A DNA stretch of 37,488 bases. Origin: Campylobacterota bacterium. GTDB lineage: Bacteria > Campylobacterota > Campylobacteria > Campylobacterales > QNZT01. Shown here piece by piece: positions 16,747-24,553 of the stretch (position 1 is its first letter; every line of letters begins with the position of its first letter). The stretch spans positions 1 to 37,488 of the forward strand of contig JAHZKW010000140.1 in NCBI GenBank assembly GCA_022600175.1, written 5' to 3'. The notes beneath the pieces are model-generated. The model did no database searches, was not told the DNA's origin, and was given only the letters and a program-made list of their open reading frames with translations. Made by a program: the position numbers and the translations under genes.

Positions 16747-17853
16747 TTAAATTTTATTTTCCATAAATGCCGTTAAAATCTTAGTATTAAGATCTATACG
16801 CCCAAAATAGCTTTTTTTACTAGCACGTTCCGCTATCGTATGATCTCCATCACCAAAAGGTCCAAATCCATCTAGTGTAATCACCCCTTGGCTTGCCATA
16901 TGATTTGCATCACTCACACCACCACGCTGTTCAACAGTAATCTTTTCACCTGTTAAAGCTTCTATCTTTTCTAAAAATGCTTCTTGCTTAACATTAGGAG
17001 CCATGACATCACGTTGGATACCACCACTAAGTTTTGCCACGCTTCCCTCTACATGTGAGGCTTGGCAAATCGATTCAAACCCCCGCAACACCCTATCTCG
17101 CTCATCACTGTTGGTATATCTTAGCTCTACCGAAAGTTTAGCATGTGGAGAGATGGTATTAGCACCAATACCCCCTTCAACTTTCCCCACATTGACCGTA
17201 GTACCTTTTTCTAGATCCGTTAAAGCTGTGAGTGCAATTAATTTATGGGCTGCTTCTAAATTGGCATTGATACCTTTGATATACTCATTACCTGCATGTG
17301 ATGCTTTGCCCTCAATATCGATAAAAAAAGTACCTACCCCTTTACGACCATTGACTACTTCTCCATTTTTCCCTGCTGCTTCATAAACAAGACAATAGTC
17401 ATAATTTTTTGCTAAAGAGAGTGTTAAATCTTTTGAGTCATCACTACCTGTCTCTTCATCACTCACCAGTAGCATGTCAATATCTCTAATTTCACCAAAT
17501 ATTTGATGTAGATTACGCAAAGATTCTAAGGCAACCATATTTCCACCTTTCATATCACACACGCCTGGACCATAAATCCACTCATCATCATCACGATAGT
17601 GTTCAAAACTCATAGGAGGAAAAACCGTATCTAAATGCCCCAAAAGCAATACTTTTTTGCCCTCTGTCTGCTTTGAGGTAAAAAGTAGATGATTACCTAC
17701 TTCATCACGCTTATGTACTTCACAAGAAAATCCCAATGCTTGCATCCATTTTGTAAAAATTTTTCCATTTTCATCTACACCCAATTTGTTCTTTGTGTAA
17801 GAATTTAGATCAATTAACCTTTTCAATTCTGAAAAGTCGTAATTTTTAATCAT
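16747..17853 (-). CDS. M20-family metallopeptidase (carboxypeptidase G2-like)
   Basis: 368 aa. The two-zinc M20 residues are visible: His73/Asp75 in LGHLDTVFP, Asp100 in GPGVCDMKGG, the catalytic Glu pair at 133-134 in SDEETGSDD, Glu158 in VYEAAGK and a C-terminal His in GDGDHTIAE. A dimerisation domain lies between (GKASHAGNEYIKGINANLEA). The closest characterised relative by motif is glutamate carboxypeptidase (CPG2), which removes C-terminal Glu. Unlike secreted CPG2 there is no signal peptide, so it should act in the cytoplasm. It is divergent, with a short gap, from the ATP-grasp pair. Substrate unknown; other amide-bond or dipeptide substrates are possible. Confidence 0.82.
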   Translation of the reverse strand: MIKNYDFSELKRLIDLNSYTKNKLGVDENGKIFTKWMQALGFSCEVHKRDEVGNHLLFTSKQTEGKKVLLLGHLDTVFPPMSFEHYRDDDEWIYGPGVCDMKGGNMVALESLRNLHQIFGEIRDIDMLLVSDEETGSDDSKDLTLSLAKNYDYCLVYEAAGKNGEVVNGRKGVGTFFIDIEGKASHAGNEYIKGINANLEAAHKLIALTALTDLEKGTTVNVGKVEGGIGANTISPHAKLSVELRYTNSDERDRVLRGFESICQASHVEGSVAKLSGGIQRDVMAPNVKQEAFLEKIEALTGEKITVEQRGGVSDANHMASQGVITLDGFGPFGDGDHTIAERASKKSYFGRIDLNTKILTAFMENKI

Positions 17854-17884
17854 ACTTGCAACCCTTTTGTATCTAAATTATCCT

Positions 17885-17896
17885 ATAATTATAATC
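17885..17896 (+). promoter_or_regulatory. Promoter of the ATP-grasp operon
   Basis: CCTATAATTATAATC has two overlapping TATAAT boxes about 25-35 bases before the ATG at 17921, in the 67-base divergent gap with the M20 gene. Confidence 0.5.
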
Positions 17897-17920
17897 TTAT
17901 TTCTCCTAAAAGGAACTGCA

Positions 17921-18829
17921 ATGTCTACGCATAAAATCGGCATGTGGATGTATCAAAATAGCGGTGGTGAACAGATCCAAAAAAAGATAATTGACAAACT
18001 TCGAGAAAGAGATATTATCACGACTACAGATCTCAACCTCAGAAATGCAATTGCTAAAAATGGTTCCATTATCTGTAATGATACGGCAATGGAAAAGCTC
18101 GATCTCTTTTTTAGCTATAACGCAGGTCAACAAACCCAATACCAAGTTTACCTCTACGAAACACTTGATAAATTTATTCCTATTATTAATAACTACGATG
18201 CATTTGCACTCACTGAAGATAAGTTTAAAACCTCACATCGTCTTAGACACCACGGTGTCTTGACCCCAGAGTTTAAACTCTGTCATAGAGATGATGTAGA
18301 CAAACTCAAACATGTACTTCGTGAGTGGGGTGGAAAAATTGTCTACAAGCCTACTGATGGCTGGGGAGGTATGGGACTTGTCAAAATCGAAAACGAAGCA
18401 GCACTTGATATGTTACTACCATTTTTAAACCAAACAGATATCCGCTATTTTTATGTTGAAAAATTTGTCAACTATGACAATACCGATTTTAGAGTAGACA
18501 TCGTCAATGGAGAATTTGTCGCATGTTATGGACGAAAAGCGGCAAAAGATAGCTGGAAAACAAATATCACAAGTGGTGGAAGTATCTTTTTAAGAGAGCC
18601 AAATGACAAACTGGTTGAGATCTCTAAAAAAGCAGCAAAAGTAACAGGTCTTGAGATCGCAGGGGTAGATCTCATTTATGATCAAGAACAAGAGGAGTAT
18701 GTAGTATTAGAAGTAAACGGTATACCAGCATTTGCAACACCAGAACAAGAGGCTATGGGACTTAATTTTAACGATAAAAAAATTGATTTAATTGTCGATT
18801 TAATAGACAACACAGTAAAGGGCAAATAA
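17921..18829 (+). CDS. ATP-grasp ligase, RimK/glutathione-synthetase-like (first of a pair)
   Basis: 302 aa after moving the start from 17867 to the ATG with AAAGGAA upstream (MSTHKIGMW); the longer track start passes through the promoter. ATP-grasp features: nucleotide Lys in GKIVYKPTDGWGGMGLVKI, the hinge FYVEKFVN, DFRVDIVNGEFVACYGRKA, the glycine loop TNITSGGSIF, and metal ligands in GVDLIYDQEQEEYVVLEVNGIPAF (Glu and Asn both present). Such enzymes couple ATP to acyl-phosphate formation and ligate a carboxylate to an amine, often an amino acid to a peptide C-terminus. The gene is two bases upstream of the second ligase. Substrates unknown. Confidence 0.83.
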   Translation: MSTHKIGMWMYQNSGGEQIQKKIIDKLRERDIITTTDLNLRNAIAKNGSIICNDTAMEKLDLFFSYNAGQQTQYQVYLYETLDKFIPIINNYDAFALTEDKFKTSHRLRHHGVLTPEFKLCHRDDVDKLKHVLREWGGKIVYKPTDGWGGMGLVKIENEAALDMLLPFLNQTDIRYFYVEKFVNYDNTDFRVDIVNGEFVACYGRKAAKDSWKTNITSGGSIFLREPNDKLVEISKKAAKVTGLEIAGVDLIYDQEQEEYVVLEVNGIPAFATPEQEAMGLNFNDKKIDLIVDLIDNTVKGK

Positions 18830-18831
18830 TT

Positions 18832-20262
18832 ATGGGTAAAAAGAAGCAAAAAAAACTACCAAAACTAGGTTTTCTCTATCTTGACTATGTATTGAGATTT
18901 TTTGATAAGTCAAACTTCAAAGGTTGGCCAGATAAAATTGAAGTGGTAACTTACCACTGGAAAAATGACAAAGCACGTTTTATCAAAGAGGTCAAACGTA
19001 AAAAAATTGACATCTTGATCGGAAATATCCCGGCTACAGCCTATGAAACTTTTAGAGAGATCGCACGAGAACTGCCAAATATCCAATTTGTACCTTCACT
19101 AGATACACAGTTTTCAAATAAATCTAAAGAGAATGTTACCCGTTTTTGTTGGAAGTATAATATTCCTGTACCTCAAACCTATATCTTTTATGATAGAGAA
19201 AAAGGGGATGCGTTTATCCAAAATACAGAGTTTCCAAAAATTGTTAAAAAAAGTTATGGGCCCTCAAACTATGGAGGATACTTTGTCCATAAAGTATCCT
19301 CCAAACAAGAGGCAACAAACCTCTTTAAAACTAAAAAATATCATCCGATGTATATGCAGGACTTTGTCCCAATGGCAGCAGATGTGCGCGTCATGTTAAT
19401 TGGACATAAACCTGTCTGTGCATTTTGGAGAAGACCACCTGAGGGTGAATGGCTCACAAACACCAGCCAAGGTGGCTCTATGGATTATATGGATGTCCCT
19501 GTTGAACTTTTAGAGTTAGCAGTCAAAGTAAGTAAAGCAGCCAATGCAGAGTATTGGGCTTGTGATATTGCTGTGGGTGTTGATGGAGAGTATCGTATTT
19601 TAGAATGTGCAACCGCATTTGCAGCATTTCCATATATTAGAGATTGGATTGCACAATACTTGATGTGGAAATTTAGTGATGGAAGATTTAAAAAACCAAA
19701 CATCCCACTCTTTAACTGGGAAGAACTGGGAAAAATTGATAGTTCACTCTTACGTACAATGCGACATATTGCATTTGGTACATTCTCACCAAGTTATGAT
19801 GGTGCCTACTATATGAACAAAAAAATTGCTGTTGATGAACAAAAGAGTATCTTTGACGTCGATAGCCAATTTCCAATGTTAAATACAAGAGAACGAGATG
19901 AAGAAGAGTGGCCAAGTGAAAAATGGAATTATCAAGATAAATATGCACTCAAAAATCTCAAGAGTATGGAAGTAGAAAATAACCAAGCACTACAAGATGG
20001 TGATGAATCTGCACTCAATGCAGAGGAGATCAGTGATGAAGAGATGTTTTCATTTCTCTCAACCTCTACTAAAGGATTTGGTAAGAAAAAAGCAGCAAAA
20101 GCACTTGAGACATATGGTAAAGAGAAACTTGTACATATGCTGGAAAATGAACCTGATCAACTCTTAGACGTTAAGGGGATTAAAGAAAAAACTATGCAAA
20201 AAATGGTAGATGCATGGGGAACTTTCAAACAAATTTTAAAAGGCATTCCACCAAGTCAATAG
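18832..20262 (+). CDS. ATP-grasp protein with C-terminal helix-hairpin-helix region
   Basis: 476 aa. Residues about 1-310 form an ATP-grasp enzyme: FPKIVKKSYGPSNYGGYFV, YMQDFVPMAADVRVMLIGHKPVCAFWRR, NTSQGGSMDY and WACDIAVGVDGEYRILECATAF. In the last motif the usual E-x-N metal triad reads ECA, so one Mg ligand (Asn) is missing; activity may be altered or use another residue. After an acidic linker, GFGKKKAAKALETYGKEKLVHMLENEPDQLLDVKGIKEKTMQKMVDAW (about 418-465) reads like paired helix-hairpin-helix motifs of RecD2/UvrC type, which bind nucleic acid or mediate contacts. This fusion is unusual for ATP-grasp ligases. No signal peptide, so cytoplasmic. Confidence 0.8.
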   Translation: MGKKKQKKLPKLGFLYLDYVLRFFDKSNFKGWPDKIEVVTYHWKNDKARFIKEVKRKKIDILIGNIPATAYETFREIARELPNIQFVPSLDTQFSNKSKENVTRFCWKYNIPVPQTYIFYDREKGDAFIQNTEFPKIVKKSYGPSNYGGYFVHKVSSKQEATNLFKTKKYHPMYMQDFVPMAADVRVMLIGHKPVCAFWRRPPEGEWLTNTSQGGSMDYMDVPVELLELAVKVSKAANAEYWACDIAVGVDGEYRILECATAFAAFPYIRDWIAQYLMWKFSDGRFKKPNIPLFNWEELGKIDSSLLRTMRHIAFGTFSPSYDGAYYMNKKIAVDEQKSIFDVDSQFPMLNTRERDEEEWPSEKWNYQDKYALKNLKSMEVENNQALQDGDESALNAEEISDEEMFSFLSTSTKGFGKKKAAKALETYGKEKLVHMLENEPDQLLDVKGIKEKTMQKMVDAWGTFKQILKGIPPSQ

Positions 20263-20263
20263 T

Positions 20264-20291
20264 ACACTAAGAGGCTTTTGTCTCTTGGTGT
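20264..20291. terminator. Hairpin after the ATP-grasp pair
   Basis: ACACTAAGAG / CTCTTGGTGT pair over ten bases (one G-T) around an 8-base loop, starting directly after the stop codon. No clear U-run follows, so it may be a weak terminator or an RNA-stability hairpin. Confidence 0.45.
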
Positions 20292-20341
20292 TACATACAA
20301 ACTACACGTTTTAGATGTAAAATGGTAGTAAAGGATTTATC

Positions 20342-20524
20342 ATGTGTATGCAACATCAAAGACCACCAAAACCTCAGAAAAAAAGTTTTAGAACAAAAGA
20401 TAGCAAAGCGCATATCCCTTACGACAGTTGTGTAATGGAGCATGGAGACCCTGACTTTCAAGACTTAAGAGTAAGAAAAGTTACTAAAAAGAAACTTAAT
20501 TTTTTTGAAAAGTTATTTTCCTAA
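20342..20524 (+). CDS. 60-aa basic protein of unknown function
   Basis: MCMQHQRPPKPQKKSFRTKDSKAHI... to ...KKKLNFFEKLFS. An AAAGGA ribosome site lies at good distance before the ATG, and the frame sits between the ATP-grasp pair and the M14 carboxypeptidase on the same strand. It is rich in Lys, Arg and Pro with two Cys, and has no membrane helix or signal peptide. I do not recognise it. Its position makes it a conceivable partner or substrate of the neighbouring peptide-modifying enzymes, but nothing in the sequence proves that. Confidence 0.55.
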   Translation: MCMQHQRPPKPQKKSFRTKDSKAHIPYDSCVMEHGDPDFQDLRVRKVTKKKLNFFEKLFS

Positions 20525-20532
20525 ATTTATGC

Positions 20533-20538
20533 TATAAT
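20533..20538 (+). promoter_or_regulatory. -10 box before the M14 gene
   Basis: TATAAT in TTTATGCTATAATCC, with an extended-type TG two bases upstream of the box. It is about 30 bases before the ATG at 20569, so the M14-nth unit probably has its own promoter. Confidence 0.6.
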
Positions 20539-20568
20539 CCCCCTTCAAAAAAAGAGCTTTGGAGTATT

Positions 20569-23142
20569 ATGAAGCAACAATATAAATCATATCAAGAGAC
20601 CGTTGATTTTCTCAAAGAGTGTGTCAGAAACTATCCAAATATCATTACATTACAAAATATTGGTACTACTTGGGAAGAGCGAGAAATTGTACTTGCCACC
20701 ATTACAATCAATGTGGAACAAGCAGATCTCAAACCTGCACTTCTTTATACTGGTACAGTGCATGCACGCGAATGGATCGGTAATGAACTAGGTGTCGAAT
20801 TTATTGATCATCTTTTAAAAAACCATCAAAGTGATCCTCGTATCACTTCGGCATTGACTAAAAATACCTTATACATCGTCCCTTGTCTAAACCCTGATGG
20901 ATTTGAGTACTCCCGTACCCACTTCTCTTTTTGGCGTAAAAATAGACGAAACAACAAAAATGGTACCTATGGTGTTGATCTCAACAGAAATTTTAGTGTC
21001 GGTTATGTGAAAACTACAGATACAAGCTCTAACGTCTACAGCGGACCTGAGCCATTTTCAGAGCCTGAAACAAGAGCGATCAAAGAGTTTGTTGATACAC
21101 ATGAGAATATCACTGTAGCACTGGACTATCATTCACAAGGCAATGTCTTTTTCCCTGCACATAAGTTTAACCATGAGGCAGAAGTCAATGGTACTGACCT
21201 CAATGTCCTCTGTGCTAACATGAACTATGAGATCAAAAAAGTCAGTGGTCGAAAATATGGAATTCATCGTGGAAAACCACCTACTAAACTTATCAGCGGT
21301 AGTGGACGTGAATACTACTACTCTAAAGGGATCATCTCAGCAGTAGTAGAAGTAGGAACACGTAATATTCCTGACTATATGCAAAATATGAAAGAGAGTA
21401 TCAATGAAAATATTCCTGCTCTCTTACATGCTTTAGGAGAGGCACAAAACTACTCATTTTTAGCCCCAAAACGTGTAGAGAACTTTCATTTGGAAGCTTC
21501 TGATTCTCAAAGTATATCACTTGCATGGGATGGTGTTGAAGGTGGTGAAAACATCTTCTATAAGATTTATAAAAATACCCAAGAAAAGCAAGCCTGTAAT
21601 GAAGCAAACCTCATTGCGACAACCAAAAATAAACACTTTACCGATACCGATCTTAAAAGCGGAAAACTCTACTTCTACTATATTAGAGCTGTAGATATGA
21701 TCAGTAATATCGAATCTCCCTATGCACCAAAGGTACGTGCAAAAACAGCACTTTTAAATGATGAGTTTTCACGTGTTATCTTTCCAACACCTAACAATAT
21801 AGGCTATATTGCAGAAAAAACAATCGAACAAAATAGAGAACATTTTGGAACAAACTCACTATTTGTAGGTGTTAATGAGAATAAAGGGATCAGTTATGCG
21901 GTAATGGAATTTTCACTAGAAAACATCCCTGAAAATGCCATCATACAAGAGGCAAATATCTCACTCTATCCTATGAATCGTGTCAATGCAAAGATAGAAA
22001 AATATGGAGAGTGGTCACTTTCATTTATTGATCAACAGACCATTGGTGAGCTTTATGACTTTTCACAAATTCATAATGCTCAGATCTTAGGAACATTGGG
22101 AGAGAGTATCCCCTCAGAGAAGCTAACACAAGGAATTTGGAGTCATTGGCACTTTAACGCATTTGAGGCTAAACTTTTACAATCACAGATTCACCAAAAA
22201 AGTGTTGTATTTCGGATGCAAGGTCCAACAAAGCTTCCTGTAGGACGTAACTCACAAATGATGATGTTTGATATTGGATATGGTAAATTTGGAGGAGGTA
22301 TACACTATCGCCCTTCATTAAATATCAAATATACAGTTCCATCCACGCAAATAGAGATCAAACCAAATACAACCAGTACGATTTCTACTTCAGAAATTCA
22401 ACATGATACACTCATCTGTGGTTTTGATAAAAATGGTTGTAAAGAGTATGGCTATATGGAGTTTGACTTAAGCTCTCTACCCAATCCTGATGAAACGGTA
22501 GTGACACACGCTTATATCGAAATCTCAAATAAGAAAAAACCAACCACCAAACAAGATATGCGTTACAATATAGAGTTTATCGATGTCGACAATCATACTT
22601 TTGAAGATATCAAAAATCGTGAACGCATAGAGTTTATAGGTTATGAGGTGAGTAAAGACGATTTAATAAAAAACCGTACGCATCACTTTTTGTTTGATAG
22701 CTTTAGTAGACAAGAGCTTGAAGAGAGTCATAAACAACATAAACCCGTCTCCTTCATCGTCAAAGCAACCTCCTCTTCTATTCCTAAAAATCACCAAATT
22801 GAGTGGGATGAAAAAGAGGCAAAACTAATCATCCAATATATCAAACGACGAAAATATGGTGTGCCAACCATCTCTAATCTCCAGATAAATGTTGAAAAGG
22901 GAATGGTTAAACTTGCATGGGAAAATCCAAAAGATGAGGCACATGTCGGATCTTTTGTCGTTAGAAATCGCTTTCATCCACCACAAAACCCTTATGACGG
23001 TGTCAAACTCTACGCAGGTCCTGATAACTACACTTATGATAACTATGGCTCCACTAAAGTGGATAAATACTATGCTGTATTTACCTATGATGATGTACCA
23101 AACTATAGTGAACCAATAGTCATTGAGTACAAGGTCAAATAA
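20569..23142 (+). CDS. M14 zinc carboxypeptidase with FN3 and DNRLRE-like domains
   Basis: 857 aa. Residues about 1-290 are a complete M14 catalytic domain: zinc ligands His65/Glu68 (VHAREW) and His188 (LDYHSQG), substrate residues in NPDGFEYSR...WRKNRR and GVDLNRNF, Tyr in GREYYY and catalytic Glu261 (VVEVGTR). It removes C-terminal residues from peptides. An FN3-like domain follows (about 300-395), then two beta-rich segments whose FSLENIPENAIIQEANISLYP and FDLSSLPNPDETVVTHAYIEI patterns recall DNRLRE/CBM96 domains, then a last FN3-like domain (765-857). Such appendages are usually extracellular, yet no signal peptide is visible. GGAG precedes the ATG closely. Confidence 0.85.
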   Translation: MKQQYKSYQETVDFLKECVRNYPNIITLQNIGTTWEEREIVLATITINVEQADLKPALLYTGTVHAREWIGNELGVEFIDHLLKNHQSDPRITSALTKNTLYIVPCLNPDGFEYSRTHFSFWRKNRRNNKNGTYGVDLNRNFSVGYVKTTDTSSNVYSGPEPFSEPETRAIKEFVDTHENITVALDYHSQGNVFFPAHKFNHEAEVNGTDLNVLCANMNYEIKKVSGRKYGIHRGKPPTKLISGSGREYYYSKGIISAVVEVGTRNIPDYMQNMKESINENIPALLHALGEAQNYSFLAPKRVENFHLEASDSQSISLAWDGVEGGENIFYKIYKNTQEKQACNEANLIATTKNKHFTDTDLKSGKLYFYYIRAVDMISNIESPYAPKVRAKTALLNDEFSRVIFPTPNNIGYIAEKTIEQNREHFGTNSLFVGVNENKGISYAVMEFSLENIPENAIIQEANISLYPMNRVNAKIEKYGEWSLSFIDQQTIGELYDFSQIHNAQILGTLGESIPSEKLTQGIWSHWHFNAFEAKLLQSQIHQKSVVFRMQGPTKLPVGRNSQMMMFDIGYGKFGGGIHYRPSLNIKYTVPSTQIEIKPNTTSTISTSEIQHDTLICGFDKNGCKEYGYMEFDLSSLPNPDETVVTHAYIEISNKKKPTTKQDMRYNIEFIDVDNHTFEDIKNRERIEFIGYEVSKDDLIKNRTHHFLFDSFSRQELEESHKQHKPVSFIVKATSSSIPKNHQIEWDEKEAKLIIQYIKRRKYGVPTISNLQINVEKGMVKLAWENPKDEAHVGSFVVRNRFHPPQNPYDGVKLYAGPDNYTYDNYGSTKVDKYYAVFTYDDVPNYSEPIVIEYKVK

Positions 23143-23144
23143 CC

Positions 23145-23792
23145 ATGCCTAAAAAAGCGACAAAAAAAGAGATAGAGATCATCAAAACAGCTTTTGTTGA
23201 AAAGTACTCCGATGCCGTCACTGAACTTGAGTATAAAAATGATTTTGAACTACTCATCGCTATCATCCTCTCAGCACAATGTACAGATAAACGGGTGAAT
23301 ATCATCACCCCAGCACTTTTTGAAAAGTACCCTACACCTTCTGCACTCGCCCAAGCAGACCTCGAAGAGGTTAAAGCACTCATTAAAACTTGTTCTTTTT
23401 TTAATAACAAAGCCAAAAATATCATCAAAATGGCGATGAGCGTAGAAGAGGAGTATGCAGGGGAGATCCCAGCTGATGCTAAAAAATTGATCAAACTAGC
23501 AGGTGTAGGACAAAAAACTGCCAATGTTTTTATGATTGAACGTCATGGTGCAAACTTAATGGCAGTCGATACACATGTTTTCCGTGTCTCCCATAGACTA
23601 GGACTTAGTGATGCTAAAACTGTGGAAAAGACAGAAGAAGAACTTGTCAAAAAGCTCAAAGATGATCTACATATCTTTCATCAAGCGATGGTACTCTTTG
23701 GTAGATACACATGTAAAGCTGTCAAACCAGAATGTGACCAATGTCTCTTTCCCGAAGTGTGTAAAACAACTAAAAGTTTCAAACCACAATAA
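23145..23792 (+). CDS. nth: Endonuclease III (DNA glycosylase/AP lyase)
   Basis: 215 aa, base-excision repair of oxidised pyrimidines. The helix-hairpin-helix and catalytic Lys/Asp are in LAGVGQKTANVFMIERHGANLMAVDTHVFRVSHRL. The C-terminal 4Fe-4S loop has the C-X6-C-X2-C-X5-C spacing (CKAVKPECDQCLFPEVC). It starts two bases after the M14 stop with AAGGTC before the ATG, so it is probably cotranscribed with it. Full length for the family. Confidence 0.95.
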   Translation: MPKKATKKEIEIIKTAFVEKYSDAVTELEYKNDFELLIAIILSAQCTDKRVNIITPALFEKYPTPSALAQADLEEVKALIKTCSFFNNKAKNIIKMAMSVEEEYAGEIPADAKKLIKLAGVGQKTANVFMIERHGANLMAVDTHVFRVSHRLGLSDAKTVEKTEEELVKKLKDDLHIFHQAMVLFGRYTCKAVKPECDQCLFPEVCKTTKSFKPQ

Positions 23793-23892
23793 CAAAAAAC
23801 TTCTACACAACAAATGAGACAATTTTAGTCTTATTTAAGTTTCTGATTGATATCATGATGACTCAAAATTTGATTTTATAGAAGGATATACA

Positions 23893-24132
23893 ATGTTTAC
23901 AGTTACAATGGAAAAAGAGTGTGGCTGCTTTAAAAGAAGCGATTTCACCAATAATATGTCATTTGAAAACAAAGATGATGCAATGATACAAGCACTAAAC
24001 ATGACAAAAGAGATGAACCAAGATTTTTGCCAAAAGCATGAGTTTAGTGTACAAGAGATGGGTGAAAACCTCTTTATTAGTGTAGGTGATCAAGGAAAGT
24101 CCGCCTGTTGCGGTGGTGGGCACTGTGGATAA
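23893..24132 (+). CDS. Small protein with Cys-rich metal-binding-like tail
   Basis: 79 aa with AAGGA six bases before the ATG. Begins MFTVTMEKECGCFKRSDF and ends GKSACCGGGHCG. Six cysteines and a His, with the CCGGGHC tail, suggest metal binding or a redox-active disulfide. I do not recognise the family. The stop lies inside the beginning of the DUF2237 gene (8-base overlap), so the two are very likely translated together. Confidence 0.7.
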   Translation: MFTVTMEKECGCFKRSDFTNNMSFENKDDAMIQALNMTKEMNQDFCQKHEFSVQEMGENLFISVGDQGKSACCGGGHCG

Positions 24133-24502
24133 CAAACAACCTGCACGAAACGTTCTAGGGGAACCTATGGAACCTTGCAGTTTGAAACCACTCACAGGAT
24201 TTTACCGTGATGGTTCATGTAACACAGGAGATGACAATCCTGGTGTGCATGCTGTCTGTATTTATGCAACAGAGAAGTTCTTAACTTACTCTAAAGCAGT
24301 AGGGAATGATCTCTCTACACCTATCCCACAGTATAACTTTGCAGGAGTTAAACCAGGTGAGAGTTGGTGTCTATCGGGTCCTCGTTTTGTAGAGGCCGTG
24401 ATGAATAAACAAGCGCCACAAATCTTCATTCATGCAACACATGAAAAGATGCTTGAGCTTATTGATATTGAAACACTCAAAGCCTGTGCAATTGATCTTT
24501 AG
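24125..24502 (+). CDS. DUF2237 family protein
   Basis: 125 aa. The body matches the DUF2237 pattern: NVLGEPMEPCSLKPLTGFYRDGSCNTGDDNPGVHAVCIYATEKFLTYSKAVGNDLSTP, then GVKPGESWCLSGPRFVEAV and a LEATHE-like IHATHEKMLEL. The family is widespread but its biochemical role is unknown to me; conserved Cys residues suggest metal or redox chemistry. I set the start at GTG 24125 (VDNKQPARNVLGEP) with a GGTGGTGGG stretch before it. The track's start at 24086 would lie deep inside the previous gene. Confidence 0.8.
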   Translation: MDNKQPARNVLGEPMEPCSLKPLTGFYRDGSCNTGDDNPGVHAVCIYATEKFLTYSKAVGNDLSTPIPQYNFAGVKPGESWCLSGPRFVEAVMNKQAPQIFIHATHEKMLELIDIETLKACAIDL

Positions 24503-24512
24503 AGATCAATTG
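24489..24512 (+). terminator. Hairpin and T-tract after DUF2237
   Basis: CAATTGATCT-TTAG-AGATCAATTG, perfect 10-base arms spanning the stop codon. A run of six T follows about ten bases later (ATATTTTTTGC), close enough for a modest terminator. Confidence 0.5.
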
Positions 24513-24553
24513 TATAGGAATATTTTTTGCTTGTTTTCCATTAAAGGATTACG

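Noticed and set aside
17867-17920. Upstream start of the first ATP-grasp gene giving MYLNYPIIIILFLLKGTA as a signal peptide or membrane anchor
   Set aside because: The hydrophobic codons overlap the TATAAT promoter and have no ribosome site. AAAGGAA precedes the ATG at 17921.
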